Positions 49,542-58,275 of a stretch of 64,000 nucleotides of DNA are shown here, one piece after another; positions within the stretch are counted from its first letter, which is position 1; the number at the start of each line of letters is the position of its first letter. The stretch spans positions 57,040 to 121,039 of the forward strand of contig URXV01000003.1 of the NCBI GenBank assembly GCA_900551865.1. Reading direction: 5' to 3'. The translations under genes were made by a program, and so were the position numbers. The notes beneath the pieces are model-generated. The model made no database searches and was not told the DNA's origin. It saw only the letters and a program-made list of their open reading frames with translations. This DNA comes from an uncultured Rickettsiales bacterium. GTDB taxonomy: Bacteria; Pseudomonadota; Alphaproteobacteria; RF32; CAG-239.

Positions 49542-51134
49542 TCAAACGCACAGTGCTTTATTATCAAATTCATCAATATGTTTGATTGCGATATCTGGCC
49601 ATTCTTTATAATTATTACAGGCAACCAGCTTATCAAAAGGTGCTTTGAGTTTATACTCAAGCCTATCGCCGTTGATTTGACAATCATAAACAAAGGCTTT
49701 TAACAATTCGGCTTTACGAGTGATAGACACTTTATCAAAGATGTTTGAAATGTTTCCGGCCATGGATATTACATTGCTAACAATCTTCTTTGTTTCGTTG
49801 CTTATGGTCTGGTATTTTTCGGCGGTTGTTTCTAGTTCTTCAATTTCTTTATCAATCGCGGCTTTCTTTAAATCATAAGTTTCTTGAGGTAATTTTCCTT
49901 CAAGATAGAAATCAAGCAACTTATCTTCTTTAACCTTTAATTCTGCGAGATTGCGAGTGATATTGCCTTTAAGAGTTGCGTTAAGGCTGGAAGTGTCTGT
50001 CAAATCTTTGGTTAGTTTTTGTTTTAAGAGCGTTTGCAAAGTAGGGGATAATGTAATCTTATCAAGAACTTCACGTTTTAATTGTTCGATAATTTTATCT
50101 TCTCTAACAATTTTCTGGTGGCAAACTTTATTAGGATGCCCATATCTAAGATATATGTAACGTTGTCCTGTTTTCTTAATTTTTGTTTCGGGTGTAATCA
50201 GGCAACCGCATTCTTTGCAATAGATCCAACCTCGGAAAATATAAGGAGTTTTTGCATATTCGGTAACGTTTGTTCGGTTGTGGTTTCCGTTGTTTGTCAA
50301 AATAAGCTGAACTTTATCAAATAGTTCTTTAGAAATGAGCGGCTCGTAAATGTGCGGTATAAACTCGCCTTTGATACACATGACGCCATAATAAAAAGGA
50401 TTGGTTAACAATTCATATACGGTGTTTTTGCTTATAGGCAAACCTTTTCTGCTCTTCATCTTAGAGCAAAGGCCTAGTTTTGTCGCTAATTGCCAGATAG
50501 ATGTTGTGGTGTGCGAGCCGGTCGCATATTCTTGAAAAAGCGTTTTAATGATTGGCGCGCGAACAGGATCGGTAATTAACGTCGCGTCATTATTGTCATC
50601 ACGACTATTGAGGTAGCCAATAGGCGCAAAACCTTGCCATTTTCCTAATGAAAAGTTGTATTTCATACTGCGTCTTACATTGGAAGCCAAGGAAATAACA
50701 TAGCTGTTAGCCATTAACACGTTCATTTTCCAGAACAACAAGTCATTGCCGCTTGAATCTTCATGCAGAATAATGTTTTCTTTGATAAAATGCACTTCAA
50801 TCTTACCAGTTCTTCTAAGTTCGTCAATAGCCGGATTGTCTTGATCGCTTCTTTGAAGTCTGTCCACACAGTTCACAACAATAGCGATTTTATGGTCTTT
50901 TTTTCTGATAAAATCCAACATTTCTTTATATTGTTTTCTATCGCCACGGGTTGTGCTTTCCGTAATGGTCAGTTCTTTAATCACATTTAGCTTGTGTTTG
51001 AGGCAATAGTCGTAAATCAATTCTTTTTGAGCGTCAATGCTTGCGCCTTTTTCTTGCTTTTCACTAGACACACGGGCGAAAATAATCGCTTCAGAACAAA
51101 TTTCTTTTGCAATTTTTTGATATTTCTTTCTCAT
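49542..51134 (-). CDS. Large serine recombinase, 530 aa
   Basis: This is a site-specific recombinase of the integrase/transposon type. The resolvase domain has the catalytic Ser in IIFARVSSEKQEKGASIDAQ (residues 17-36) and the later DRLQRS block. The Recombinase domain starts around WQGFAPIGYLNSRDD and includes NPFYYGVMCIKGEFIPHIYEPLIS. A zinc-ribbon (YCKECGCLI ... CHQ) and a coiled coil (LKVKEDKLLDFYLEGKLP...EELETTAEKY) follow. The length is full. It is paralogous to the next recombinase. It probably moves this island; a role in switching the L1/L2 elements cannot be excluded. Confidence 0.93.
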   Translation of the reverse strand: MRKKYQKIAKEICSEAIIFARVSSEKQEKGASIDAQKELIYDYCLKHKLNVIKELTITESTTRGDRKQYKEMLDFIRKKDHKIAIVVNCVDRLQRSDQDNPAIDELRRTGKIEVHFIKENIILHEDSSGNDLLFWKMNVLMANSYVISLASNVRRSMKYNFSLGKWQGFAPIGYLNSRDDNNDATLITDPVRAPIIKTLFQEYATGSHTTTSIWQLATKLGLCSKMKSRKGLPISKNTVYELLTNPFYYGVMCIKGEFIPHIYEPLISKELFDKVQLILTNNGNHNRTNVTEYAKTPYIFRGWIYCKECGCLITPETKIKKTGQRYIYLRYGHPNKVCHQKIVREDKIIEQLKREVLDKITLSPTLQTLLKQKLTKDLTDTSSLNATLKGNITRNLAELKVKEDKLLDFYLEGKLPQETYDLKKAAIDKEIEELETTAEKYQTISNETKKIVSNVISMAGNISNIFDKVSITRKAELLKAFVYDCQINGDRLEYKLKAPFDKLVACNNYKEWPDIAIKHIDEFDNKALCV

Positions 51135-51287
51135 GTTAATACCTCTTTGTTTTTACACTATATTTATTATATAGCTAATCTTAAAGAATGTACGCTAAAA
51201 AACGAACTTCCCAACGGCTTTTTACTGATATTTTGCACTTTTTCAGGAGATTGAGCTATTAAACGGGACTTATGGTCATTGTTGTGC

Positions 51288-51440
51288 CTAAGTCAGGTTA
51301 AGCATCTTTTCCTCTAGCGCAATGTTAACGGCAATATTGTAAGCCTCGATTAAATTTCTAACCATTTGACACAATTCGCTATCCGTAATTCCAGGATATT
51401 GATTTGCAAATTCTTGTTTTATTTTTTCAAAATCAGTCAT
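51288..51440 (-). CDS. Small helical protein, 50 aa, between the two recombinases
   Basis: This frame reads MTDFEKIKQEFANQYPGITD and continues with SELCQMVRNLIEAYNIAVNI to a TAG at 51288-51290. It is acidic and helix-forming, with no known family. It lies in the 410-base gap between two paralogous recombinase genes on the same strand, where small accessory genes are often found. The ribosome-binding site is weak, so confidence is moderate. The remainder of 51135-51545 shows no gene. Confidence 0.45.
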   Translation of the reverse strand: MTDFEKIKQEFANQYPGITDSELCQMVRNLIEAYNIAVNIALEEKMLNLT

Positions 51441-51545
51441 AATGCGTTTTTATATGCACTATTCCCTGAAAAATGTAAAACAGATAATCACAAAAAAATA
51501 TTATAAAAAACAAGTATATCAGTATGTTAGAAAAAAGTTGTCAGG

Positions 51546-53138
51546 CTATGAGAGATCTAAAGTCTTTATCTCGTATTCCAGTGCGATAAAAGATGTTAAG
51601 TTTTCAATTATGATGTTTTTCCATTTACGAGCGTCAGGGCATTCGATTAAACTATCAAAAGGAGGTCTGATCGTGTAGGTTAGTTTTCTGTCATTGAGAA
51701 CATAATCGCGAGCGAGCAAGTTTAATAGTTTTTGTTGTTTTTTAGAAGGGGAGTTAGTCATAATTTCAGATAGGTTGGTTATTATGTCAATAAGCTGATT
51801 TATCGTGTCTTTGGTGTCTTTATTGATTATTGCTTGTTTCCCTCGGTTGCTTTTTATTATTTGTTTTTCGTTAGTGTAATCAGCTATTTTTCTATGATAA
51901 ATATTTTCTTCTAATTTCCCTGCAAGATAGAAGTTAATCAAGTTATCTTCTTGTTTGCTAAGTTCTGCCAATTGTTGATTCAATTTGTCGTTAATTAAAG
52001 ACGCTTCCGAGAGCATTTTATCCAGTTTTTTGTTGATGGACTTTTTTAATGCGGATATTTTTATTTTTGGAATATGAAATTTGTTAAATATTTCTGTTTC
52101 TAGCTGTTTTAACAATATCTTGTCACTAATAGGATGCTGTCCGCATTTATGGAAACATCTCATATAGGTGTATTGTTGTTTATTATTTTTAATTTTACAA
52201 TCAGAAGACATGATATTGCCGCATTTTCCACATGTGATTAAGTCTTTGAAGGCATGATCACAATGAGATTTTTTTGAGGTGTAGTGCGCTCCTTTTTTCG
52301 TTTCGCATTTTTGATTTAAGATATTTTGGACTTTATCAAACAAATCTTTATTGATAATCGCTCCGTGAATATGTGGTATTAGTTCGCCTTTTATACACAT
52401 AATTCCACAATAAAAGGGGTTTCTGAGAATTTCGTAGATTGAGTTTCTGGATATCGGTTTGTTATTGCGGGTTAAGCCAAGTCGAGTGACGAATTTTAAT
52501 AAACTTCCAGCTGAATGTAAGCCGGAAGCGTATTCTTGAAACATCTTTTTTATTTTTGGCGCGACTTGGCTATCAATAATAATGGCGGATTTTCCTTGAT
52601 TGTCTTTAATGTTCAAATAACCAATAGGGGCTTTAGATTGCCATTTACCTTGCGCCCAATTATATTGCATGCTGCGTTTAACATTATCAGACAGGCTTAA
52701 AACATAACTATTAGCCATTAAAACGCACATATTCCAAAACAAAATATCTATGCCTTTTGAATTTTGGTTTAATATTAGGTTTTCTTTCAAAAAATGTATT
52801 TCTATCTTGTCTTGCTTGCGTAATTCATCAATAATCGGCACATCAGTAAATGAGCGCAACATACGATCAACACAATTTACAACAATCGCTGTTTTTTCTT
52901 GCCTTTTCTTTACAAAACTTAGCATTTCTTTGTATTGCTTTCTATCACCTCGCATACTGCTTTCAGTGATGATGTATTCTTTAATAATTTTTAGCCCTTT
53001 GTTTTTGCTGTAATTGTAAATGGTTTCAATTTGTGCTTCTATTGAAGCGCCACGTTCCTGTTTTTCACTAGAAACGCGAGCAAAAATAACTGCGTCATAA
53101 CAAATATTTGATGTTGATTTATTTAATTTTCTACCCAT
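51546..53138 (-). CDS. Second large serine recombinase, 530 aa
   Basis: It has the same architecture as the 49542-51134 protein and is clearly paralogous. The catalytic domain is AVIFARVSSEKQERGASIEAQ, with VNCVDRMLRS. The Recombinase domain is KWQSKAPIGYLNIKDN...NPFYCGIMCIKGELIPHIHG. A zinc-ribbon CGKCGNIMSSDC...RCFHKCGQH and a coiled coil follow. Start: the Met at 53138 (MGRKLNKSTSN), because GAGGGTGAAA precedes it; the longer frame begins at 53150. Two co-oriented recombinases, as in some serine-recombinase elements, may both be needed for mobility. Confidence 0.92.
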   Translation of the reverse strand: MGRKLNKSTSNICYDAVIFARVSSEKQERGASIEAQIETIYNYSKNKGLKIIKEYIITESSMRGDRKQYKEMLSFVKKRQEKTAIVVNCVDRMLRSFTDVPIIDELRKQDKIEIHFLKENLILNQNSKGIDILFWNMCVLMANSYVLSLSDNVKRSMQYNWAQGKWQSKAPIGYLNIKDNQGKSAIIIDSQVAPKIKKMFQEYASGLHSAGSLLKFVTRLGLTRNNKPISRNSIYEILRNPFYCGIMCIKGELIPHIHGAIINKDLFDKVQNILNQKCETKKGAHYTSKKSHCDHAFKDLITCGKCGNIMSSDCKIKNNKQQYTYMRCFHKCGQHPISDKILLKQLETEIFNKFHIPKIKISALKKSINKKLDKMLSEASLINDKLNQQLAELSKQEDNLINFYLAGKLEENIYHRKIADYTNEKQIIKSNRGKQAIINKDTKDTINQLIDIITNLSEIMTNSPSKKQQKLLNLLARDYVLNDRKLTYTIRPPFDSLIECPDARKWKNIIIENLTSFIALEYEIKTLDLS

Positions 53139-53278
53139 TTTCACCCTCATAAAAGTTTTAACTGTCTTATTTTGAGGGGGATAAGGATAAAAAGATGTAA
53201 TTTTATCTTGTTTTCGACGATTTTTTTTATTAACTAAGGTTCATCATGGAACATAAGTTAGATTTTGAATATAAAAAA

Positions 53279-53306
53279 ACCTTTGTTCTCGTAAAAAAAC
53301 AAAGGT
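53279..53306 (-). terminator. Terminator of the resolvase-like small gene
   Basis: ACCTTTGTT pairs with AACAAAGGT. On the minus strand it is followed by a seven-T run, 26 bases past the stop of the 53332-53706 gene. Confidence 0.85.
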
Positions 53307-53331
53307 GAGGGTGCTTGAAATGAGATATTAT

Positions 53332-53706
53332 CTAGTGTTTATCTCGATTTTGCCGGAATATTGTTTTGGATTTTGCCAGATGAAGCTCTGTATAATCATC
53401 TAAAATAACTTGTCTAATGGATAATAAATTCACAAAACGAGGTAAATTATCCTTGCTTGCAAAGACAAGAGCTGTCCTTTTGTCATTAGTTTCACCTTCT
53501 CTTGCAGCAAAATCCAAGGCATCATTCATCATCTGATAAAGTTTTTCCTCATTATCAGACAGCTCAATAAATAGATTTACAATCGGCAATCGCTTTTCTT
53601 TGCAATATTTCATCACGGCAATATATTGCTCGGTTGTGTTTTCTCCCGCAGCCATAAATACGGCTTGTTGGGCTTGTTTTTGTTTGGTTTCATTGAAACT
53701 TTTCAT
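53332..53706 (-). CDS. Resolvase-fold-like protein without catalytic serine, 124 aa
   Basis: The protein has a pattern similar to the N-terminal domain of serine recombinases: AVFMAAGENTTEQYIAVMKYCKEKRLPIVNLFIELSDNEEKLYQMMNDALDFA...TALVFASKDNLPRFVNLL. Here the usual ARVSSxxQ is replaced by MAAGENTTEQ, and the DRLxR block by KDNLPRF. So the catalytic Ser and key Arg residues are missing. It ends shortly after, with no DNA-binding domain. It may be a regulator of the neighbouring recombinases or a relic that has kept an open frame; the resemblance is by eye and tentative. It has its own terminator. Confidence 0.5.
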   Translation of the reverse strand: MKSFNETKQKQAQQAVFMAAGENTTEQYIAVMKYCKEKRLPIVNLFIELSDNEEKLYQMMNDALDFAAREGETNDKRTALVFASKDNLPRFVNLLSIRQVILDDYTELHLAKSKTIFRQNRDKH

Positions 53707-53867
53707 AATAGAAATTCCTAATAATTATTAAATTTAACATTTGTTAGAACTGTTTTCTTAATTGATATTACTTGGCTTTTTCTTGGATATAAAATATCCT
53801 TTTGCTTGATTTTTGACTGGTTTAAGGTAAAATTTGTAAAAATTTATAATAAAATAGAGAGTTTGAG

Positions 53868-55544
53868 ATGCCTGTATTAGATTGGATAGGAAAAGATAAA
53901 GTTGTTAATCATCATTTAGATGTGCCTTATCGTGTCTTGGAGCGCCAATACAGTTATGATGAAAAAGGACAACACAAAGAGAATAATGGTAGCGAAAACA
54001 TGATTATCCATGGCGATAATCTAGAAGCTCTCAAATCTTTATTGCCTCAGTATGAAGGAAAAATTGATTGTATTTATATAGATCCGCCATACAATACCGG
54101 AAACGAAAATTGGACTTATAACGACAATGTAAATGATCCACGAATAAAAAGATGGCTTGGGCAAGTTGTCGGTTCAGAAAGTGAAGATTTATCGCGCCAC
54201 GACAAATGGCTTTGCATGATGTACCCACGTTTGAAGCTTTTACAACGTTTATTATCGGATGACGGAGCCATTTTTATAAGTATCGACGACAACGAACAAG
54301 CAAATCTTAAATTAATTTGTGATGAAATATTCGGAAGAAATAATTTCGTTGCTCAGCTTGTTTGGGAAAAGAAGAAAAAAGGTTCTTTTTTGTCAAACCA
54401 AATAACAAACATCAAAGAATATATCATTGTATATTGCAATAATAAAGATATTTTCTCGGGGTTAATAGGTGAAATAAACACTGACACAGAAACGTATCCT
54501 TGCATTAATGCGAGCAATAAGCGTTCTGTTTGCAAAATATCAAAAGGTATCAAGAGTAATTATAAAGAGAAAAACTATATTGTTCCTGCAGGCACGATTA
54601 TTTCAGATTCCACCATGTATATCAAATACCTTACAGATCTAGTTATTGAAGATGGAATTGTTGCGCAAGATTTTGAAGTTGAAGGTAATTGGCGGTACAA
54701 AAGCGACGCGATGTATGAATACTCGCAAAAAAAAGAATTATATATTACTAATGCCTTGTACATCAGAAGGATAGTTTCAACTCCTAGATACAAAACCATG
54801 AAAGATTTACTAGCTAGAGTTGGAAACGATGAAAATACAACATACAATACTCCAATCAACATAAACAATTTATTTGATAGTGGTTGGGGATCAAATGAAG
54901 ATGCCGACAATGAACTTATAAATTTCTTTGGAACGGAGCGAATTTTTAGCTATCCTAAACCAGTTAGATTGATTCAAAAGCTTATATGCTCTATGCGCAT
55001 GTCAAACGCAATTGTGCTAGATTCTTTTGCCGGTTCTGGAACAACAGCCCATGCCATTCTTAATTTAAATAAACAAGATAATGGTCATCGAAAATTTATT
55101 ATGATTGAAATGATGGACTACGCTGATACTGTAACAGCTGAGAGAGTAAAACGCGTCATTTCCGGAACAGATGGTTTTGAAGCGCTTGGTGGTAACTTTA
55201 GCTACTATGAACTTGGAGAAGCTTTAATACAAAATGGCTTAATTAATGAGAATGTCAGTATAGATAAAATTCGTGAATATGTTTATTTTACTGAAACCAA
55301 ACAAAAAATAGGCAAAGCTAGTGAAGATGAACCATATTTACTAGGTGCTTATACAGGAAATGCCTATTATTTTTATTATGATAAAGATAATATAACCACT
55401 CTAGATAGAGATTTTTTGCATACCATTAAAACAAAAATGGAAAGTTATGTTATTTATGCTGACTTGTGTACACTGAGTAATCGTGAATTGGAAAAATATC
55501 ATATTTCATTCAAAAAAATACCAAGAGATATTTCAAAGCTGTAA
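53868..55544 (+). CDS. mod: Type III DNA methyltransferase (Mod), 558 aa
   Basis: This is an adenine-N6 methyltransferase subunit of a type III restriction-modification system, which also gives the complex its sequence specificity. The catalytic motif IDPPYNTGNENWTYND is at residues 71-86, preceding the SAM-binding motif IVLDSFAGSGTTAHAILNLN (about 382-400): the beta-class order. The target-recognition region lies between them. The DNA is very AT-rich compared with the left part of the window, in keeping with transfer. It is 10 bases before res, which begins with its own strong ribosome-binding site. Confidence 0.93.
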   Translation: MPVLDWIGKDKVVNHHLDVPYRVLERQYSYDEKGQHKENNGSENMIIHGDNLEALKSLLPQYEGKIDCIYIDPPYNTGNENWTYNDNVNDPRIKRWLGQVVGSESEDLSRHDKWLCMMYPRLKLLQRLLSDDGAIFISIDDNEQANLKLICDEIFGRNNFVAQLVWEKKKKGSFLSNQITNIKEYIIVYCNNKDIFSGLIGEINTDTETYPCINASNKRSVCKISKGIKSNYKEKNYIVPAGTIISDSTMYIKYLTDLVIEDGIVAQDFEVEGNWRYKSDAMYEYSQKKELYITNALYIRRIVSTPRYKTMKDLLARVGNDENTTYNTPININNLFDSGWGSNEDADNELINFFGTERIFSYPKPVRLIQKLICSMRMSNAIVLDSFAGSGTTAHAILNLNKQDNGHRKFIMIEMMDYADTVTAERVKRVISGTDGFEALGGNFSYYELGEALIQNGLINENVSIDKIREYVYFTETKQKIGKASEDEPYLLGAYTGNAYYFYYDKDNITTLDRDFLHTIKTKMESYVIYADLCTLSNRELEKYHISFKKIPRDISKL

Positions 55545-55554
55545 GGAGATAATT

Positions 55555-58161
55555 ATGGAATTAAAAAATTATCAAAAAAAAGTTATGTCTGATTTGAACT
55601 CTTATATGGAGTGCCTTAGCCGTAGTGAAAATCTCATCTCAGCATGGCGTGAGTATTGGTTTAGACAAGATATTAATGTCGGATTTGGGGGAGTTCCTTC
55701 TTATAATAATTCTATTCCTCAAGTACCTCATATTTGTATGAAAGTACCAACAGGAGGTGGCAAAACTTTTATGGCATGTGCTGCAATTAAGTGTATTTAT
55801 GACGCAATACCTTTAGAAAAAGCTAAAGTTGTAGTATGGTTGGTGCCATCTGATTCTATATTAAAACAAACTATAAAAAATTTATCTAATCCAATGCATC
55901 CATATAGACAAAGACTGGATAGAGATTTTTCAGGCAAAATTGAAGTTTATACTAAAGAGCAACTTTTAAATGGTCAAAATTTTTCACCAGATACTGTTAA
56001 GGATATGTTGTCTATCTGCGTTTTGAGTTACAGTTCATTGCGGATTAACAGCAATAAAAAAGATGTTCGCAAAGTTTATCAAGAAAATGGAAATCTTTTG
56101 CGTTTTGCTGATTATTTTCAAAATAAGGATGTCCTCTTAGCAGATACTCCAGATACAGCACTTATACAAGTATTGCGTCAATTAACTCCAGTAACGATTG
56201 TTGATGAAAGTCATAATGCGGAATCCGAATTAAGTGTAGAGATGTTAAAAAATCTTAATCCTGCATTTATTCTAGATTTGACTGCCACACCTCGCCAAAA
56301 TAGCAATATATTATCTTATGTTGATGCAAGAGAGCTAAAAAAAGAAAATATGGTAAAATTACCAGTTATTGTTTTTAATCGTACATCGGTGCAAAGTGTT
56401 ATTCAAGATGCAATACAGCTTCGCGGAAGTATCGAAAAACAAGCGCAATCTGAGGAAAAATACATCAGGCCAATTGTTTTATTTCAAGCTCAACCCAATA
56501 TAAAAGGCAAAGAAAACGAAACGTTTGATAAGATAAAAGAAAAGTTAGTTGAAATAGGTATTCCCAAAGAGGAAATTGCAATAAAAACATCCAATCGTGA
56601 TGAAATCGGAAATATTGATTTAATGAGCGAAGATTGCAAAATTAGATATATTATTACGGTTAATGCCCTAAAGGAAGGTTGGGATTGTCCTTTTGCGTAT
56701 ATATTAGCATCACTTGCAAATAAAACTTCTAGAGTAGATGTGGAACAAATCGTAGGAAGAATATTGCGCCAACCATACGCATACAAATACAAACAGCCTT
56801 TATTAAATACTTCCTATGTTTTGACGTGTTCAAAAGATTTCCACGAAACATTAGATAATGTCATAAGTGGCTTAAATCAGGCAGGTTTCAGCAAAAAAGA
56901 TTATAGAATAGGAAATGATACACAAAAAGAAATAGAAAAAACAACGCCTCCTGAACCAAAATTAACACTTATTCCAGATAACAATCAAAATACAGGCATT
57001 GAAGATTTTGATAATATTTCTACATCAGATATTAAGTCTCAACTTGATAATCAGTTAGCCAATTCTGGTGGTGAAATTCAAGAAATGATAAAACAAGCAG
57101 AAAATCAGTCTGCCGAATACAGTCAAGAAGCTGAAAAAAGTGAAGCCAGCGGATTTATAGGAGGTGAACTAGGAAATATGTTGATACAAAATGCCCTTCA
57201 AGCAGAATTTAAGGAGGAAATTAGCAAGCTTTACATTCCTCAATTCTTTATTGAAACAACACCAGATGTTTTCGGGGAATCTCTAGATTTATTAGAAAAA
57301 GAAAATTTATCCAAAGGTTTTTCTTTGTCAGGACAAGATGCAGATATCAAATTTGAATTATCTACAGGTGAAATGTATAGAGTGGATATTAGAGATCAAG
57401 GGGATGCAATCCCTCAATATATTCGAGCATCAAAAACAGATAGTGAATTTATACGTGATTATATAAAAACCTTACCAGCAGAACAGCGTGTACAAGCATG
57501 TGCTAGCAGTATCAGTGGATTGATAAACCGCAATAATAGGTACGCAACAAAAGAAGTTTCAAATTATGTTCAACGTGTTATTTCTAATATGTCGGATGAT
57601 GAACTTACAGCGATGGAAACATCATTGCCTGTTTATGCCAGAAAAATACAAGACAAAATTGAAATTCAAGAAAATAAATATAGAGAACAGCAATTTGATA
57701 AATGGGTTGATAATGGAAAGATTAAATGTTGTGCACAATATCAATTCCCTGACATCATAACTCCAGCAAATACTATTAATTCCATAGCTAAATCTCTCTA
57801 TACAGCAGAAAATAATGATATGAACGAATTTGAACGAAAAGTTTTAGATTATGTCGTTTCAATGGATAATGTTGTTTGGTGGCACCGTATTATAGAAAAC
57901 AAAGGTTTCAGGCTAAACGGATATATAAATCATTATCCCGATTTTATAGTCGGCACGAAATCTGGTAAATTCGTCCTTATTGAAGTCAAAGGAGACTACT
58001 TGGATGGGGACGATAGCCGTAAAAAATTAAAATTAGGTAGAAAGTGGCAGTCTATGGCTGGTAACAACTTTAGGTATTTTATGGTTTTTGACAGCAAAGA
58101 TTTAAACATGGATGGCGCGTATTCTCTCGATAATTTCGTCAACATGTTTAAGGATTTATAG
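55555..58161 (+). CDS. res: Type III restriction enzyme (Res), 868 aa
   Basis: This is a helicase-nuclease that cleaves unmodified DNA with Mod. The start is ATG 55555 (MELKNYQKKVMSDL) after AAGGAGA; an upstream in-frame Met at 55483 lies inside mod. Walker A is MKVPTGGGKTFMACAA (about residues 61-76). The DEAD-type box is VDESHNAES, and SF2 motif VI is VEQIVGRILRQPY. The C-terminal PD-(D/E)xK nuclease is HYPDFIVGTKSGKFVLIEVKGD with Asp, Glu and Lys present. The middle (about 470-560) is a Gln/Asp/Ser-rich linker. All catalytic residues look intact. Confidence 0.93.
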   Translation: MELKNYQKKVMSDLNSYMECLSRSENLISAWREYWFRQDINVGFGGVPSYNNSIPQVPHICMKVPTGGGKTFMACAAIKCIYDAIPLEKAKVVVWLVPSDSILKQTIKNLSNPMHPYRQRLDRDFSGKIEVYTKEQLLNGQNFSPDTVKDMLSICVLSYSSLRINSNKKDVRKVYQENGNLLRFADYFQNKDVLLADTPDTALIQVLRQLTPVTIVDESHNAESELSVEMLKNLNPAFILDLTATPRQNSNILSYVDARELKKENMVKLPVIVFNRTSVQSVIQDAIQLRGSIEKQAQSEEKYIRPIVLFQAQPNIKGKENETFDKIKEKLVEIGIPKEEIAIKTSNRDEIGNIDLMSEDCKIRYIITVNALKEGWDCPFAYILASLANKTSRVDVEQIVGRILRQPYAYKYKQPLLNTSYVLTCSKDFHETLDNVISGLNQAGFSKKDYRIGNDTQKEIEKTTPPEPKLTLIPDNNQNTGIEDFDNISTSDIKSQLDNQLANSGGEIQEMIKQAENQSAEYSQEAEKSEASGFIGGELGNMLIQNALQAEFKEEISKLYIPQFFIETTPDVFGESLDLLEKENLSKGFSLSGQDADIKFELSTGEMYRVDIRDQGDAIPQYIRASKTDSEFIRDYIKTLPAEQRVQACASSISGLINRNNRYATKEVSNYVQRVISNMSDDELTAMETSLPVYARKIQDKIEIQENKYREQQFDKWVDNGKIKCCAQYQFPDIITPANTINSIAKSLYTAENNDMNEFERKVLDYVVSMDNVVWWHRIIENKGFRLNGYINHYPDFIVGTKSGKFVLIEVKGDYLDGDDSRKKLKLGRKWQSMAGNNFRYFMVFDSKDLNMDGAYSLDNFVNMFKDL

Positions 58162-58194
58162 CTAAATAACATAAAATATAAAAATTTTTAGGGT

Positions 58195-58208
58195 TGTCGA
58201 TATCGACA
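58195..58208. promoter_or_regulatory. 14-bp palindrome before the nuclease-helicase gene
   Basis: TGTCGATATCGACA is a perfect palindrome in otherwise AT-rich DNA, 34 bases after the res stop and 68 before the next start. It could be an operator. Confidence 0.4.
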
Positions 58209-58275
58209 GATACGTTTTATCTAGACTTTTTAGAGGCTTGAGCAAAAATGAGATAATAGAGGGCTTGTAAGAAAA

